Shown: positions 1 through 9,973, counted from the first letter of the stretch. The stretch: 18,869 nucleotides of DNA from Beroe ovata (GCA_946803715.1 CAMPET010000045.1:254660-273528), one strand, 5' to 3'. The notes: generated from the letters alone by a model not told the origin. Numbers and translations: made by a program.

Positions 1-30
1 ACAGTCTAGTCATTGACTACTACAAAGTTA

Positions 31-59
31 AGTGTGTGTATGTATTTGTGTGTGTGTGC
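31..59. repeat. GT-rich simple repeat
   Basis: Short interrupted GT microsatellite seen directly. No coding potential. Confidence 0.7.
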
Positions 60-937
60 AATGTGAGTAGCATGACACAGTGAGTGTAACAATTACATTA
101 CCAATATCATGACATGCTTCTTATATGTTATTGTTTGTGTTACCAAAATATGGGGTGACCCTGGACAGTGCATAATTAGATCTGCCCCAAGAGTAGAGGG
201 CATGATTATATTAAGCTGTGTCGTATATCAGCAACACAATTAATATTACTCGCGTGAGGGAGAGAGAGAAGCGTGAGTCTGGGAGAGAGGCGCATAATTA
301 ATGCCCATATAAGGCGATAATTGGAATGAATTTTAATCAATTTTCTTGAAGGTTTAATGACGGTCAATTTCAAAAAGAATGACAGCATCTGAACCGCCAT
401 GAAATTATCTATTACATACTACGAGGTCTAAGAAATCGGAGAGGGTCACCCAAAAACCCTCTACCCTACTCAGTGAACTGAAAAGTCGTAGAAAAGAGAC
501 GCGCAGCGCGCGCGGAGTATTTGGGTCACGCAGCTCAGCGCAGGAACAATAAAATCTGAAAATCGTATTAGCAATTGCAAGTTTTCGATATTATTGTCTG
601 GCACTTTGTCAATTCTAAACTTAAAGCGCTGATCATGATCAATGATGCAATGTAAGCCGGGTTTGCAAGATTTTATCCACTAAATTCATCGCCCTAATTT
701 TTGAAAATTCTTACTTTTGTCATGTGAAGTGTTCTTCAGATGTTCTACATTTCAAGATTAATCTTGACAAATTTAAGAGTGGTTGTAGGGCAAATTATTG
801 CGAGAATCACTTTTGGAATGTGTCTAGTGATATCATCAGTAAGATCGAAGGAAATCCTAATTATTTAACAAGAAAAGAAACTTTTAATTCTTATNGCAAT
901 CCAAGCTGAACAAGAATAACCGCACTTCGGCGACGGA
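60..937. other. Non-coding stretch with no recognised gene
   Basis: AT-rich sequence with short CG-rich spots, such as the GCGCAGCGCGCGCGG run near 500-515. Short ORFs at 206-400 (minus) and 724-909 (plus) have no recognisable domain; the second contains an ambiguous base at 895. I see no RNA gene or splice-supported exon here. Confidence 0.5.
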
Positions 938-1019
938 ATGCGATTAAAACATGACAAAACATATTGTGGAAGAGAGGGCACTTTTCAAAATTGCGCGCAA
1001 CGCAAATTTTGCCTGTGTC

Positions 1020-1370
1020 CGGATTTCGCGAAACTGGCCTATAGTGCCTACCCTTGGCCTTGCTGGCGGGGCGGCCGTAGGGTAAAATCTTGTCGATCGA
1101 TGATAGACCCTGTGCTGTCGAGAATTTCGTTTCGCGCGCGCGCGGCGCAAACTTATTCGCAACTTATTCTGACGCAAACTTATTCTGACGCAAGCCGCTT
1201 CGCGGCTTGCATCAGCGGTCTGGCATCGCCCGACAAGGTTGTAGGATTTCACCCTACCCTTGCTGGCGGGATTTTATCCCTGGCAAGGGGCGGCCCGGAT
1301 TGAAAATCGCGCGCACGTCACCGAGGGTAGGGTAAAATCCTACAACCGACAAGGTAAAATCCTACAAGCC
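1020..1370. repeat. GC-rich block of palindromic repeats
   Basis: The core GTAGGGTAAAATCCTAC, or diverged or inverted forms of it, occurs near 1078, 1241-1258, 1324-1343 and 1350-1366. The core is itself an imperfect palindrome. The block also contains a stretched inverted pair CCCTTGCTGGCGGG / CCCTGGCAAGGG (about 1256-1290), direct copies of CGCAAACTTATTCTGA (1145-1190), and a 9-bp hairpin at 1190-1210. The same core recurs at about 15281-15302, so this is a dispersed family. Overlapping ORFs on both strands (938-1303 and 944-1252) are best explained by lack of stops in GC-rich DNA, not by coding. Confidence 0.7.
1190..1210. repeat. Perfect 9-bp hairpin, 3-nt loop
   Basis: GCAAGCCGC pairs perfectly with GCGGCTTGC around a TTC loop. 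It directly follows the short direct repeats ending at 1189 and belongs to the GC-rich repeat block. Confidence 0.7.
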
Positions 1371-1822
1371 TTTTTTGGTTCTGTCCAGACAAATGACATG
1401 ACATGATCTACTGATCTAGCGGAAATTTTTAAATTATTTTTAAAAGAGTTTACCCGAACATTGGCATGGCGCGGGCCGCGCCGCGCAATTGTAATTCCGC
1501 CCTTGCCAGGAATAGAATGCATGTCCATCATATACTTCATGCATTACTTCAATACTTCACACTTGAACTATGAAGTGTGAGACAATTTTATAAACGAATT
1601 TGAGTTATAGTAGAGATGGTTAAATAGCATTATCCAATATCCAATATTCTTATACCTCGGTATGTACCTATATGCACTGAAGATAAAGAATTGTATTACC
1701 AGATGAAACATAAACCATAAATTATGACAATTCCAATTTTTAAGGCCTTGCCTAATTGGTAGGTCTTATTGGTAGGTCTCTGGTCTTATTTCAAGTCAGG
1801 TGTGTCAAAACATATGTACGTT
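1371..1822. other. Spacer with no recognised gene
   Basis: AT-rich sequence between the GC-rich block and the tetraspanin stop codon. It should contain the tetraspanin 3' untranslated region. I see no clear AATAAA signal on the minus strand in the first few hundred bases. Confidence 0.4.
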
Positions 1823-2842
1823 TCAGGTTACATGAGATGCTTGTGTGAAAGATCCATCTAAAGCACCAGGCATAAAAACATCAGTTGCATGGGCATACCC
1901 CTGACTAATCCTTTTTACTCTTTTCCTTATAGAAAGTTCTCGTTCTAATTTCTCATAATCCTTAGTGACCTTGAGAGTCTTTATGACCATCAGATCAAAT
2001 ATAAGGCAGAATGCTTGTACTGGCAATAACATGAAAGCCAAACACCTGATATATGTGAGTTTTATATTCACAAGTTCAACAAATGACTGAGAGCAAGGTG
2101 GTAGAGGTTTTCTGCTGACCATATGATAAGAACTGGAATAGCATGATCTTATTTTGTTTGAGGAATTGTTTGCAAAAGAACAACATGATAATATGTCGTG
2201 TATCTGATCAACTTGCTCTTGATATGTTTTGTTCAGTTTATAATGGGATAGTAAGGCTGCTGAGCTTTTGTCAGCCCCACTGAAATTGGTGCTCTCAAGT
2301 GCTCTGTTGTTAAATTCAGTGAGAGAGAGGTTGACCTTGTTCTCAATAACTCCCTCCTTAATGATTGTCATTGAACCAAGACAGGCTTCAAGAGATATAG
2401 CCACCAAAGCAGACACTGCATAAAACTTAAGACCATTCTCTTGTACTCTATAGCACCCGTGAATTCCCAAAACAGCCTGAAGGTAAGACATCATAAAATT
2501 GGATTACATAATCATTTGTTGGAGGTTTAATAGGCTTACTCCACTCACCATCAGTAACACAATGACAGCTGTTATAATCAGGGTAGTATAGATCACAGAG
2601 AGCTGAAATGCATGACCATGAGGTAAGGGAACAGTTGATGGAAAAGTCATACCATAAAAGATTAGAGATAGAACTTTTCCTACCTCCTTGATCCCCCCTA
2701 AAGGGAGAGGATTGAGAACAAGAGAAATGCCAACTCCAAAAACGATGAGACCCAAAGTAAGGTTCACCACATTGAAATAGTGAAACAGCAGTCTGAGTGT
2801 GTCTGCTATCTTGATCCTCCGCTCAGCTGGTACTTGCTTCAT
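1823..2842 (-). CDS. Tetraspanin family membrane protein, two exons
   Basis: Exon 1 is 2842-2549 and exon 2 is 2476-1823, joined across a 72-bp intron (donor GTGAGT, acceptor TTACCTTCAG, phase 0), giving about 315 residues. The ATG at 2842 is preceded by in-frame stops. Four hydrophobic segments follow the tetraspanin order. TM1 (about residues 20-43, FNVVNLTLGLIVFGVG) is followed by a short loop, TM2 (about 80-98), TM3 directly after VLGIHGCYRVQENG (family GC-x-ENxx signature), a large extracellular loop, and TM4 (about 245-270). The large loop carries CC-S, C and PPC cysteines and several N-x-S/T sites (NLS, NFS, NKT, NSS). The family-typical CCG motif reads CCS. Tetraspanins organise membrane microdomains with integrins and other partners; the specific partner here is unknown. 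It is slightly longer than the usual 200-300 residues because of a charged cytoplasmic C-terminal tail. Family assignment is confident; subfamily is not resolved. Confidence 0.87.
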
Positions 2843-3863
2843 GACGATAAAGATGTTTGCTATCTGCTATTAAAATGTTCCAACTGCTGCTGCACTAGTC
2901 ATTAGATCTCAGATGGTGATGAAGCTGCAACTTAGCACAATTCCCCCGCTCCTGGCTTAGATAAAGAAGGACATGGAGTGAGCTAATTGAATCACAGCCA
3001 AACTAAACTTAATAACATTGAACAATGAAGTCTCCTAGTCTCCTTGCAAAATTTGAGAGGAATGATAAAACGTGTGAGAGACCTATGAGTTGATGTATGC
3101 ATGAGGGTAAATTATAAAACGATTAGATTACTATAACAACTCGAATTATGACATCTAAATTATCAAGTTTGCCTAATTATACATGGTTCACATTAAAAAA
3201 GAAGGGAGAGCCCGGTGAGTTGGCTACAGAAGTTTACGAGGAACTGAAAATGCAACGCTGTCGCACAATATGAGAATATTCGAATGTATTAGAGTTAGCC
3301 TGCACATATATATTATATGGGTATTATCAGAACCAGGCTGATGACAAATGCCTCAACTGTACCAAGCAGTTTGAGAGAAGGAGAGGTCAAGTATTTACGT
3401 CAAAGTAGCCGTAAATTTGGAAATGGTAGTCACGAAAAGCCAGCAATATTATAAAATCCGAGGGAGATAGGGGAAATGAGCTTGTACTCAAATGCGACTG
3501 GAATTAGACTTGGATATAAGAGTAAACACATAAAACCAGGTACGTAAATTGCTGCTGAGAGAATCTGACTCAACAGATAGCTCAATACACACACGTGTAC
3601 TATAGCTCACAATCAAGTAACAGTGTGGGATCATGTGTGTATCAAGCTCAATACATAATGCAGCTGCATTCCGGATCGTTAAAATGAGCTAAAATATGCT
3701 CATATTGTTAAGCACTAAAATCGCAGGGAATCGGAAAGTTGAAAGTAAAAGTGCAATATTAAGCGATAATTAGCGTTAGGGCACAGTAAAAGGCTTCTAT
3801 TCAGTTAGTGTATTTAGTAAGATTAACATGACATAACCCCGAGTGTGCTGTGTTTCGAATCGG
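2843..3863. other. Intergenic stretch, upstream of tetraspanin
   Basis: This should contain the promoter and 5' untranslated region of the minus-strand tetraspanin. I recognise no TATA box, repeat family or exon with confidence. Confidence 0.4.
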
Positions 3864-4082
3864 CTACTTTTCATAGACCATGCTTTCTTCGTCTACAGTA
3901 AAGAGACGTGCGAGGGATATTCTATGTTGTGAAGTACCAGAAAAGTTGTCAGCAACTTCTATTATCACTGAATTTTTGCCTGGACACTCAAATATAACAG
4001 TATTATAGCACCAAGAAACGTACTGTTGATACAGTGAAGCACTAGGTATAAGGTATGGCACGCTACCTATAATATAATAGTA
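3864..4082 (-). CDS. Possible terminal exon of an unrecognised gene
   Basis: A reading frame of about 72 codons follows a plausible minus-strand acceptor (CTATTATATTATAG at about 4083-4096) and ends in TAG at 3864. The composition looks protein-like: it has two cysteines, one NFS sequon and an acidic end (FTVDEESMVYEK). I recognise no domain. No upstream exon in a compatible phase was found. It could equally be a chance ORF in AT-rich DNA. Confidence 0.2.
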   Translation of the reverse strand, partial: YYYIIGSVPYLIPSASLYQQYVSWCYNTVIFECPGKNSVIIEVADNFSGTSQHRISLARLFTVDEESMVYEK

Positions 4083-4281
4083 GAAGTGATACATCAATCA
4101 ACAATTAGTGTCTAGAGGCGGCGAGCAAGTCACATTCAGTGTGCGAATAACAGTTCGTAAGCAGGAATATGTGCATATTGAATGTGATTCCAAAATAAAC
4201 TTGTGATTTATGTATCATGATGATGACAAGTGGTCACAAGATGTCGAGGTCATGCTGAAAGTGAGTCATGCAAAAGTGGAG

Positions 4282-4342
4282 GCACACACAGACACACACA
4301 CAGACACACACACACACACATACACACACACACACACACACG
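4282..4342. repeat. CA microsatellite
   Basis: Interrupted CA/CAGA dinucleotide tract seen directly. Confidence 0.9.
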
Positions 4343-4498
4343 CATACAAAATGGTGCCCACTGCAAGTGCATGGTAAACTAAACTGAATTTGAAAGGCTG
4401 CGCCGCGTAGTTCGCTCTAAAACCATGCGAGATCTAACATATCCCTAACTCCAACCGGCTCCAACCTTAACTAAAAGTAAAGCGTATCCAACCCTCAA

Positions 4499-4519
4499 GA
4501 ACACACACACACACACACT
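4499..4519. repeat. Short CA microsatellite
   Basis: About ten CA units. The minus-strand ORF that crosses it (4445-4717) is rejected because it depends on this tract. Confidence 0.85.
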
Positions 4520-5057
4520 CATACATGAATCGTGCAAATCACACAGTAGTATACTAGCATGAGATAAGCAGGAACTCACACAATAAGGGTGCGGGTATTT
4601 ATAAAGGAGCATTATGTATCTCTGCCCACCCTCCAATTGGCCTAACCAGCCTCTATCTCTCTCTAACTCTCCTCTCCACTTCATAACAATTACAATGGAA
4701 TTTGTACGCAGCTCCACACTATTGTAGTATTACGTACGGTCTAATTTCAATAATAGTTCTATGTTGGATGTCATTAGGGTGTAGCTCGTGTATGACAATA
4801 TAATCATATGTTGGATGTCCCGAGACAAGCGACTGGAACTGAACCACACAAACGTGGGCATTGGATAAGACAAACAGAACAATTTTCAAAAAGAGGAAAT
4901 CACTTCTCACAACATTCTGAAGCTCACATATATTCAAGGTGTTCTCCTAACCATTGACTATAGTTATGACTGTCATCACTTGTCAGTCCTGTGGCATACT
5001 GGCATAACATATTACCCACATTCTGATACGCAGGAACCCAAATATTCGAGTCAAGCC

Positions 5058-5139
5058 CGGGTAGGAATGTTGTTCAACGCCATTCTCAAGTCTCGAGGCT
5101 AAAGAACATAATATAAGCATATTTTTGGCTTCCTACCCG
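5058..5139. repeat. Short inverted repeat (10-bp arms)
   Basis: CGGGTAGGAA (5058-5067) pairs with TTCCTACCCG (5130-5139) across 62 bp. It may be a decayed foldback element or chance. No target duplication is evident. Confidence 0.4.
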
Positions 5140-5322
5140 ACTTTTTCAGATTTGAATGGTCTCATTGTGACTTGTATATACACTTTCTAGCGCTAGGACA
5201 GGACATGTGAACTACACGTCATGAATTAGAGGACGTGTAGCAGCATTGCAGCAACCAGTAGGTACAATGTTAATTCCCAACAAAGCCCAGGTACTAACCT
5301 GTGATCTATGGAACAAGTTTAG

Positions 5323-5391
5323 TATGGTTACATTATCCGTATCGTGCAATATGGTTGCATTATCGTACAATATGGTTACATTATCGTGCAA
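5323..5391. repeat. Three-unit tandem repeat (about 21 bp)
   Basis: Units start at 5323 (27 bp, containing a 6-bp insertion), 5350 and 5371. Each follows TATGGTTRCATTATCGTRCAA. Non-coding minisatellite. Confidence 0.8.
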
Positions 5392-5755
5392 TAAAGTCGG
5401 AGTTCGGTAGGGAAATAGGGATACACACGCTTATACAGGAGAAAACGTTAACGGTATTATAACATGCTAACTCATGTATACAATACGATGCCAGAAATTC
5501 TCTGCTCAATGAAAGATAACGAATGCGATTCTTATATTTCCACCAGTATGTCACTAGCTTCTCAATAAGTACGAGAACAGGTAAATTAGCTTGTGATATA
5601 ACTTCATATTACCAGCTTCAGTTGCTAGGGAAATAGACTGGGTTATAATATGGAGACCAGCAGCTGGATTATCATGGGGATAAGCATGCCTAGCGTTTTT
5701 GTAATCGATATGGGAATCACACGCTACATGAGTCTTATGTGATGTGTCTTATGTG
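5392..5755. other. Intergenic stretch, nothing recognised
   Basis: No exon, RNA gene or repeat family recognised on either strand. Confidence 0.35.
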
Positions 5756-5905
5756 ATTGTGTAGGCGTGTGTGATTGTGTGTGTGCGTATCTGTATGTTT
5801 GTGTGTATATGTCTGTATAAATGTGTCTGTGTGACGTACGTGTTGCTGACCATGTGCTGGACTGTCGACAAACTACCACCACATACACACACACACACAC
5901 CCACA

Positions 5906-5945
<40 letters not shown>
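5756..5945. repeat. GT tract followed by CA tract
   Basis: A GT-rich tract (about 5756-5835) is followed 45 bp later by a CA-rich tract (5884-5944). The two are roughly complementary and could fold back. Four ORFs in different frames cross them (5724-6089 region). All are low-complexity shadows. Confidence 0.85.
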
Positions 5946-5946
<1 letters not shown>

Positions 5947-6297
5947 GTGCTCCACAATAGGCACTTTACAAATCCTAACACCACTATTGATCTAGAGGTG
6001 ATCACCAACGCGATTTTATGGCATAGAATGCGCCGGTTATAACGCGTAACACACGATATGAGTACGATCCTAAATCCACCTCCATGCATCTGGCTATATT
6101 ATAGACCATAGGTGATAGGATTGCGCTTGCCCCACGCGGCAGCCGGCACCTGGAATAGATTTCACTATCATTTCACCTGCTGCTGCAGCCTATGATATGC
6201 GAGGGAAAGGGGTCACGTGCTAACATTTACACAGCTGATAAAACTATTATATCGTACGGTGAGGGAAATAAAACTGCCTGGGTTTATTATCATACAA

Positions 6298-6489
6298 TTC
6301 ACATCGGCAAGGGCGATTCGAAATCGAACTGTAATTACCGATTATAATCGATAAAATGTCGACTTTTCATCGACAGGCTGTTTTAGCGGTTTGGAATCGA
6401 TATTGTCCAAAAATCGATGAAAAGTCGACATTTTATCGATTATAATCGGTAATTACAGTTCGATTTTGAATCGCCCTTGCCTTCACATC
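6298..6489. mobile_element. Foldback MITE with 8-bp target duplication
   Basis: The 176-bp element (6306-6481) is almost entirely an inverted repeat. The left arm 6306-6373 and right arm 6414-6481 are 68 bp each with a single mismatch (position 6320), separated by a 40-nt loop. It starts GGCAAGGGCGATTC and ends in the reverse complement of that apart from the mismatch. It is flanked by a perfect direct duplication TTCACATC (6298-6305 and 6482-6489). An 8-bp duplication is known for the hAT, P and Merlin superfamilies; which one applies here is unresolved. It encodes no transposase, so it is non-autonomous. The near-identity of the arms suggests recent insertion or strong homogenisation. Confidence 0.93.
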
Positions 6490-7168
6490 ATATACAGCCA
6501 CTAAATACTACTATTATTATCACTACTAATATAAGCTTCACATTTCACGTGTTTCCCTGCTGTCACTGCTATTTCGTGAGTAAAACTGGTGAGCATAGCG
6601 GTGCCGGCATCATGGCTGATAACAAGGAAACTCGACCTTACGTAATATAATAAGTAAAATTGTTAACAGTATCATTCTTTACTACATGAGTAAACTTTGA
6701 TCACTTTGCTACTCACTGAACAATTCATCGTGTTTATTTTTGATCATGTGGATTATTGAAGGATTCCTGTATGTGCCTGGTGCTATACCGAGACGCTATG
6801 CAGTATAAGTAGATCAAGTTATTTCAGTGTTGATACGACACACATGTGCCCAAGTCCAGTTTAGATTCGAGTCCAACTAGATTCGAGATTGAATGACATG
6901 TCGAGAAAATTTATGACAATATTGGAGACAAAAGTTTTGTTTAAAAAGCGAATACTAATACCTCTCAAATGTCGTTTGTGTTTACAGTGTAACATAATAC
7001 AAATCAATCGTGATAAAATGAAATATCATCGGCTACACTTTCTAATACGTGAAAAATGTGACTGGATGGCTGGTGATAATAAATTATATCAACGAAAAAA
7101 AAACCTGATAGAAATCAGTGTTCGATTTGTGTATGATGGAAAAAGGAAATCTCGATGAACAGAGAATA
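6490..7168. other. Intergenic, downstream of the ammonia-lyase gene
   Basis: This should hold the 3' untranslated region of the minus-strand gene that ends at 7169. A minus-strand AATAAA (TTTATT on plus, near 6734) is a weak polyadenylation candidate about 430 bp downstream. An 87-codon plus-strand ORF from ATG 6898 to 7158 is basic and has no recognised domain; I do not call it a gene. Confidence 0.35.
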
Positions 7169-8422
7169 CTACGGATTGTACTTCTTCATGAACTCATCGT
7201 ATTGATGCCGATCAAACATGCTCTGCCGCCCTGCAATTGAAATCGGTGTTACACACACAATAATAATATGATCTCCACAGTTTCTAAGAGTCGTTACCTG
7301 AAGCAAAACTCGATGTCTGTACACTCAGGGCAATACGTCTCACTATGAGCAAGCGCACTCAATATTACAATCAAATGAGCAATAATAAGATACACCATAA
7401 TATAGTAGCTATGACAAGAACACAGAGCAATAATAATTCTGACACTCATTCTGGCGATCACAATACTGATCTATGTAGATTGCAGATGTGCATGAGGCAA
7501 GTACACAGCTGATGTGAAATGAGTGAAATTACGAAAGCCAAACTTTAATCTGTGATAACAATAACTGGCATGCAGTAATCCGTGATGACATAATGACAAT
7601 CAATGGGTGTTAAAAGAGGCATGCACAAGCAGTAAAATCACACGGGAAATGCACAAGAAGTTAGGAGGACCTGATCAAGGATGCTTCGTGCTATTATAAA
7701 ATGATGGATTTACCCACATACACGTACACTCGATTACCTAATCAGAGAAAATATTCCCTGAACTGTTCAGGCGTGGTCCTGAGTGTTAAGTTATTGGTCT
7801 ATAGCAGGTAGAGAGAATAGGAGGTAAAGAATCTTTCTCATTCATAGATAATAGATATCGAATATCAATCATAAGTTTATTACTCACTAGTGTCTGTAGA
7901 GTGGTCCGACATTGCAACGAATTCGACATGTTTGTAGTTTTCCATTAGTTTAGATTTCAGCAATTCAGTGTGGTCAGTGTCTTTGGTTTCCACCATGCAA
8001 CGTACCTGCGACACAAAATGTGTGTTTCGTTTGCGTAACGCGCTGATATATTAATTAACTCCCGTGTGCGCCCCAGAATCTAGATGTGCGCGCAGCATAT
8101 TTTTCAGTTGAATTGGCTGCGCGCGCTGTGATAGTAGATGTGAAATAAGATACTTTCCATGGAATTTTGACACGGCGTGTTCCTCTAGACATCTATCTAA
8201 GTACCGATTCCAGTAGGAGCTAAAACTAAAGNAGTATCATATTTACGCTTTGGAATCGTACAAATTTAGTGACAGTCATCGGTATATGACAGCAAATCAT
8301 TATAGTTATCACAAGTCGTTAGCGTAATTATTATAAACGTGATTCTTGAAGTTTCTGTACTCACCCTCACAGCAAAGACGTCCTCAAGTAGCCACGCCCT
8401 TTCATGAAGAATGTCTTTGATA
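7169..8422 (-). CDS. Threonine ammonia-lyase, ACT-like C-terminal exons
   Basis: Three exons encode the C-terminus. The first is 8422-8365 (acceptor CATATTTTCAG, donor GTGAGT), the second 8005-7888 (acceptor TTGTGTCGCAG, donor GTGAGT), and the third 7230-7169 (acceptor TTCAATTGCAG, stop TAG). The phases join cleanly: 0 between the first two and 1 between the last two. The product contains IKDILHERAW, then DVFAVRVRCMVETKD, then a helix-like segment and a charged tail ending MKKYNP. This matches the last part of the ACT-type regulatory domain of threonine ammonia-lyases with the SIKDI-H-RA ... VETRD-H pattern. It lies on the same strand as, and downstream of, the catalytic exons (14259-12058), so I infer one gene. 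The front half of the ACT domain is not visible. ACT domains usually bind an amino-acid effector. Confidence 0.72.
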
Positions 8423-8826
8423 CTGAAAATATGGATGGCATTGCCTATGGGACCAACTTCCCTTCATCTCATAGCTTCATTTTCATCGAAATGAATATAT
8501 TTACTTTTTTTCAGATTTTTTCACTGAATCCTAGCAAATGGCACAAATTCTAACAAATCGTACAAGATAACACACAATTTCAGAGAATTTTCCAAATTTT
8601 CTCCACTTGACATTTACTCATTTTCCAAATTGACGAGTTGAGATGTCGGCAGGGGGAAGGCTCAGCGGAAGCTAATTACTTACAGCTTATCTGTGATTGG
8701 CTGAAAATTGACACGTGATCAGACCGAATTATCGAGAAAGTATTATCGAGAGGAAGAAGGGGGAGAGAGAGGTTCCCCATTTATCGAATTGATATTCCTG
8801 TCCGTTTTGTGCTGCTACTACTCACG
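8423..8826. other. Intron sequence of the ammonia-lyase gene
   Basis: Intronic if the two exon blocks form one gene. No further exon is recognised on the minus strand. It may contain the promoter of the plus-strand peptide ORF starting at 8827. Confidence 0.4.
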
Positions 8827-9114
8827 ATGAAGCGATTTCTCGTAATAATGGCCCTGATCATCATCATGTGCTCCCTTGCTGTATCAACTAAGAGGGTAAA
8901 CAAGAGAGGCAGAGGAGTAGGGGGACGCAGATTATCTAAAAAGGAGCCCAAAATGAAGAGTGCTGTTTGTCGGAAAAGTTCGTATCATGAATCATCATTT
9001 TCTTCGATTAGATATACTTGTTTTTTTTTTATTTTGGCCCGATGCTATTCCAACATATCACCATATTCAAGTATCATAAAATACCACAGACCTATTATAC
9101 AGGATGTGTCATAA
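8827..9114 (+). CDS. Small secreted basic peptide candidate
   Basis: From the ATG at 8827 the frame encodes a clear signal peptide: K/R, then a hydrophobic core FLVIMALIIIMCSLAVS (residues 4-20). It is followed immediately by KR and a basic stretch (KRVNKRGRGVGGRRLSKK, about residues 22-39) with a Cys at about residue 50. The unspliced frame is 95 residues, but its last codons and TAA lie inside the terminal repeat of the transposon that starts at 9100, so the native C-terminus is probably different. A downstream plus-strand frame (9688-9837, behind a TTTCAG) could be a second exon. Donor choices (GTAAAC at 8896 or GTTCGT near 8970) are both speculative. Possible roles are an antimicrobial, signalling or matrix peptide; no family recognised. 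Confidence 0.35.
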   Translation: MKRFLVIMALIIIMCSLAVSTKRVNKRGRGVGGRRLSKKEPKMKSAVCRKSSYHESSFSSIRYTCFFFILARCYSNISPYSSIIKYHRPIIQDVS

Positions 9115-9631
9115 AAAAGTGGACAAAAGAAAACGTCCATATCTCAGCTTCTATTCGGAGTTTCCCGATGAAATTAAGAGGTGTGGTAGATATTGGCGAT
9201 AAGTTTTCCCTACCAAATTTTCAGCACAAAAACTTCCCGAGTTATCAGCAAAAAACTTACTTTTAAGTTTTTCTTCATTTCTAATGCTGTCTATAACTCC
9301 GGTCGTGTTTGGAGACTAACAAAGAAATTTTCAGCGTAGAAAGACATCACTAGCACCTACTTGCTCGAAAAATTTCAAGTATCTACCTCAAAAATTGACA
9401 GAGAAATTGGCAAAAACCAGAGAACTGCTTTTGTCAACTTCATTCATCGACAACACACGATCTGAGCGTCAAAAATGAATGCAGACTTCAACATAACAAT
9501 TCTCAACTATTCCAGAACAAATCCTGAAAATTTCATCAAGTTATTTCAAAAAACGTCGGAGATATGCAAGTTTTTGTAGAGCACACTGATATTGATATCT
9601 ACTGTTGTCCACTTTTTTGACGCACCCTGTA
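9098..9631. mobile_element. 530-bp non-autonomous DNA transposon, TA target
   Basis: The element spans 9100-9629 between TA dinucleotides (9098-9099 and 9630-9631). Its left end reads CAGGATGTGTC and its right end, in reverse complement, CAGGGTGCGTC. Both continue through an A-run into GTGGACAA, giving terminal inverted repeats of about 25-27 bp with two mismatches and a 2-nt indel. TA duplication with such ends is typical of the Tc1/mariner superfamily. No transposase frame is present inside, so it is a MITE or internal-deletion derivative. It lies in the unusually long gap between exon blocks of the threonine ammonia-lyase gene and supplies the stop of the peptide ORF that begins at 8827. 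Confidence 0.87.
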
Positions 9632-9687
9632 GATAACAGATTAGAATATACTGGCTGAATCTAATGGACCATTACACTGTTTCAGAG

Positions 9688-9837
9688 GTAAGCGACCCCA
9701 TGGAATACGTTCCCAACTCCCACAGAACATACAAAGGCACATCACTGACGTGCGCTAAAACGGGACGTCACACCCAGTTCCTCAACTCTGTGAGGTTTAG
9801 CACCTTTCCGGGCGCAGAGGNTCGCTCGCTGGAATAA
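9688..9837 (+). CDS. Possible exon or small ORF after a splice acceptor
   Basis: An open frame of 49 codons begins behind CACTGTTTCAG. It includes an ATG at 9700, one Cys in a SLTCAKTGRH context, and a TAA at 9835. The stretch is more GC-rich than its flanks, as exons are here. It contains one ambiguous base (9821). It may be the second exon of the secreted-peptide candidate at 8827, or a short independent ORF, or chance. Confidence 0.2.
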   Translation, partial: VSDPMEYVPNSHRTYKGTSLTCAKTGRHTQFLNSVRFSTFPGAEXRSLE

Positions 9838-9973
9838 TTTCATCACTTCATGACAGGTTATAGGCATTGAATTGAAAATAATTATGTTTGTATCCTAAGT
9901 GATTTGTCAAAGAGACTTCTTCATCCAATGAGATGATTGAATATTGACGTTATATTATATAGCTCAATTCTAT

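Noticed and set aside
724-909. Plus-strand ORF with several cysteines following a TTCTTCAG
   Set aside because: The frame starts at GTG, contains an ambiguous base and has no recognised domain or partner exon.
938-1303. Overlapping ORFs on both strands (plus 938-1303, minus 944-1252)
   Set aside because: They lie in the GC-rich palindromic repeat block, where stops are rare. Neither has a recognisable domain, and the repeats recur elsewhere out of frame.
4445-4717. Minus-strand ORF of 90 codons
   Set aside because: It depends on reading through a CA microsatellite and has no protein-family features.
4738-4838. Possible minus-strand internal exon (acceptor TGTGTGGTTCAG, donor GTACGT)
   Set aside because: Splice borders look reasonable, but its phase does not join the candidate terminal exon at 3864-4082 (a stop results), and no domain is recognised.
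5724-6089. Four ORFs rich in Val-Cys or Thr-His repeats
   Set aside because: They are translations of GT/CA microsatellites in different frames.
6898-7158. Plus-strand 87-codon ORF with a CxxCxxC-like cluster, ending next to the convergent ammonia-lyase stop
   Set aside because: AT-rich composition, no signal peptide or known domain, no splice or promoter evidence. Kept only as a possible small ORF.
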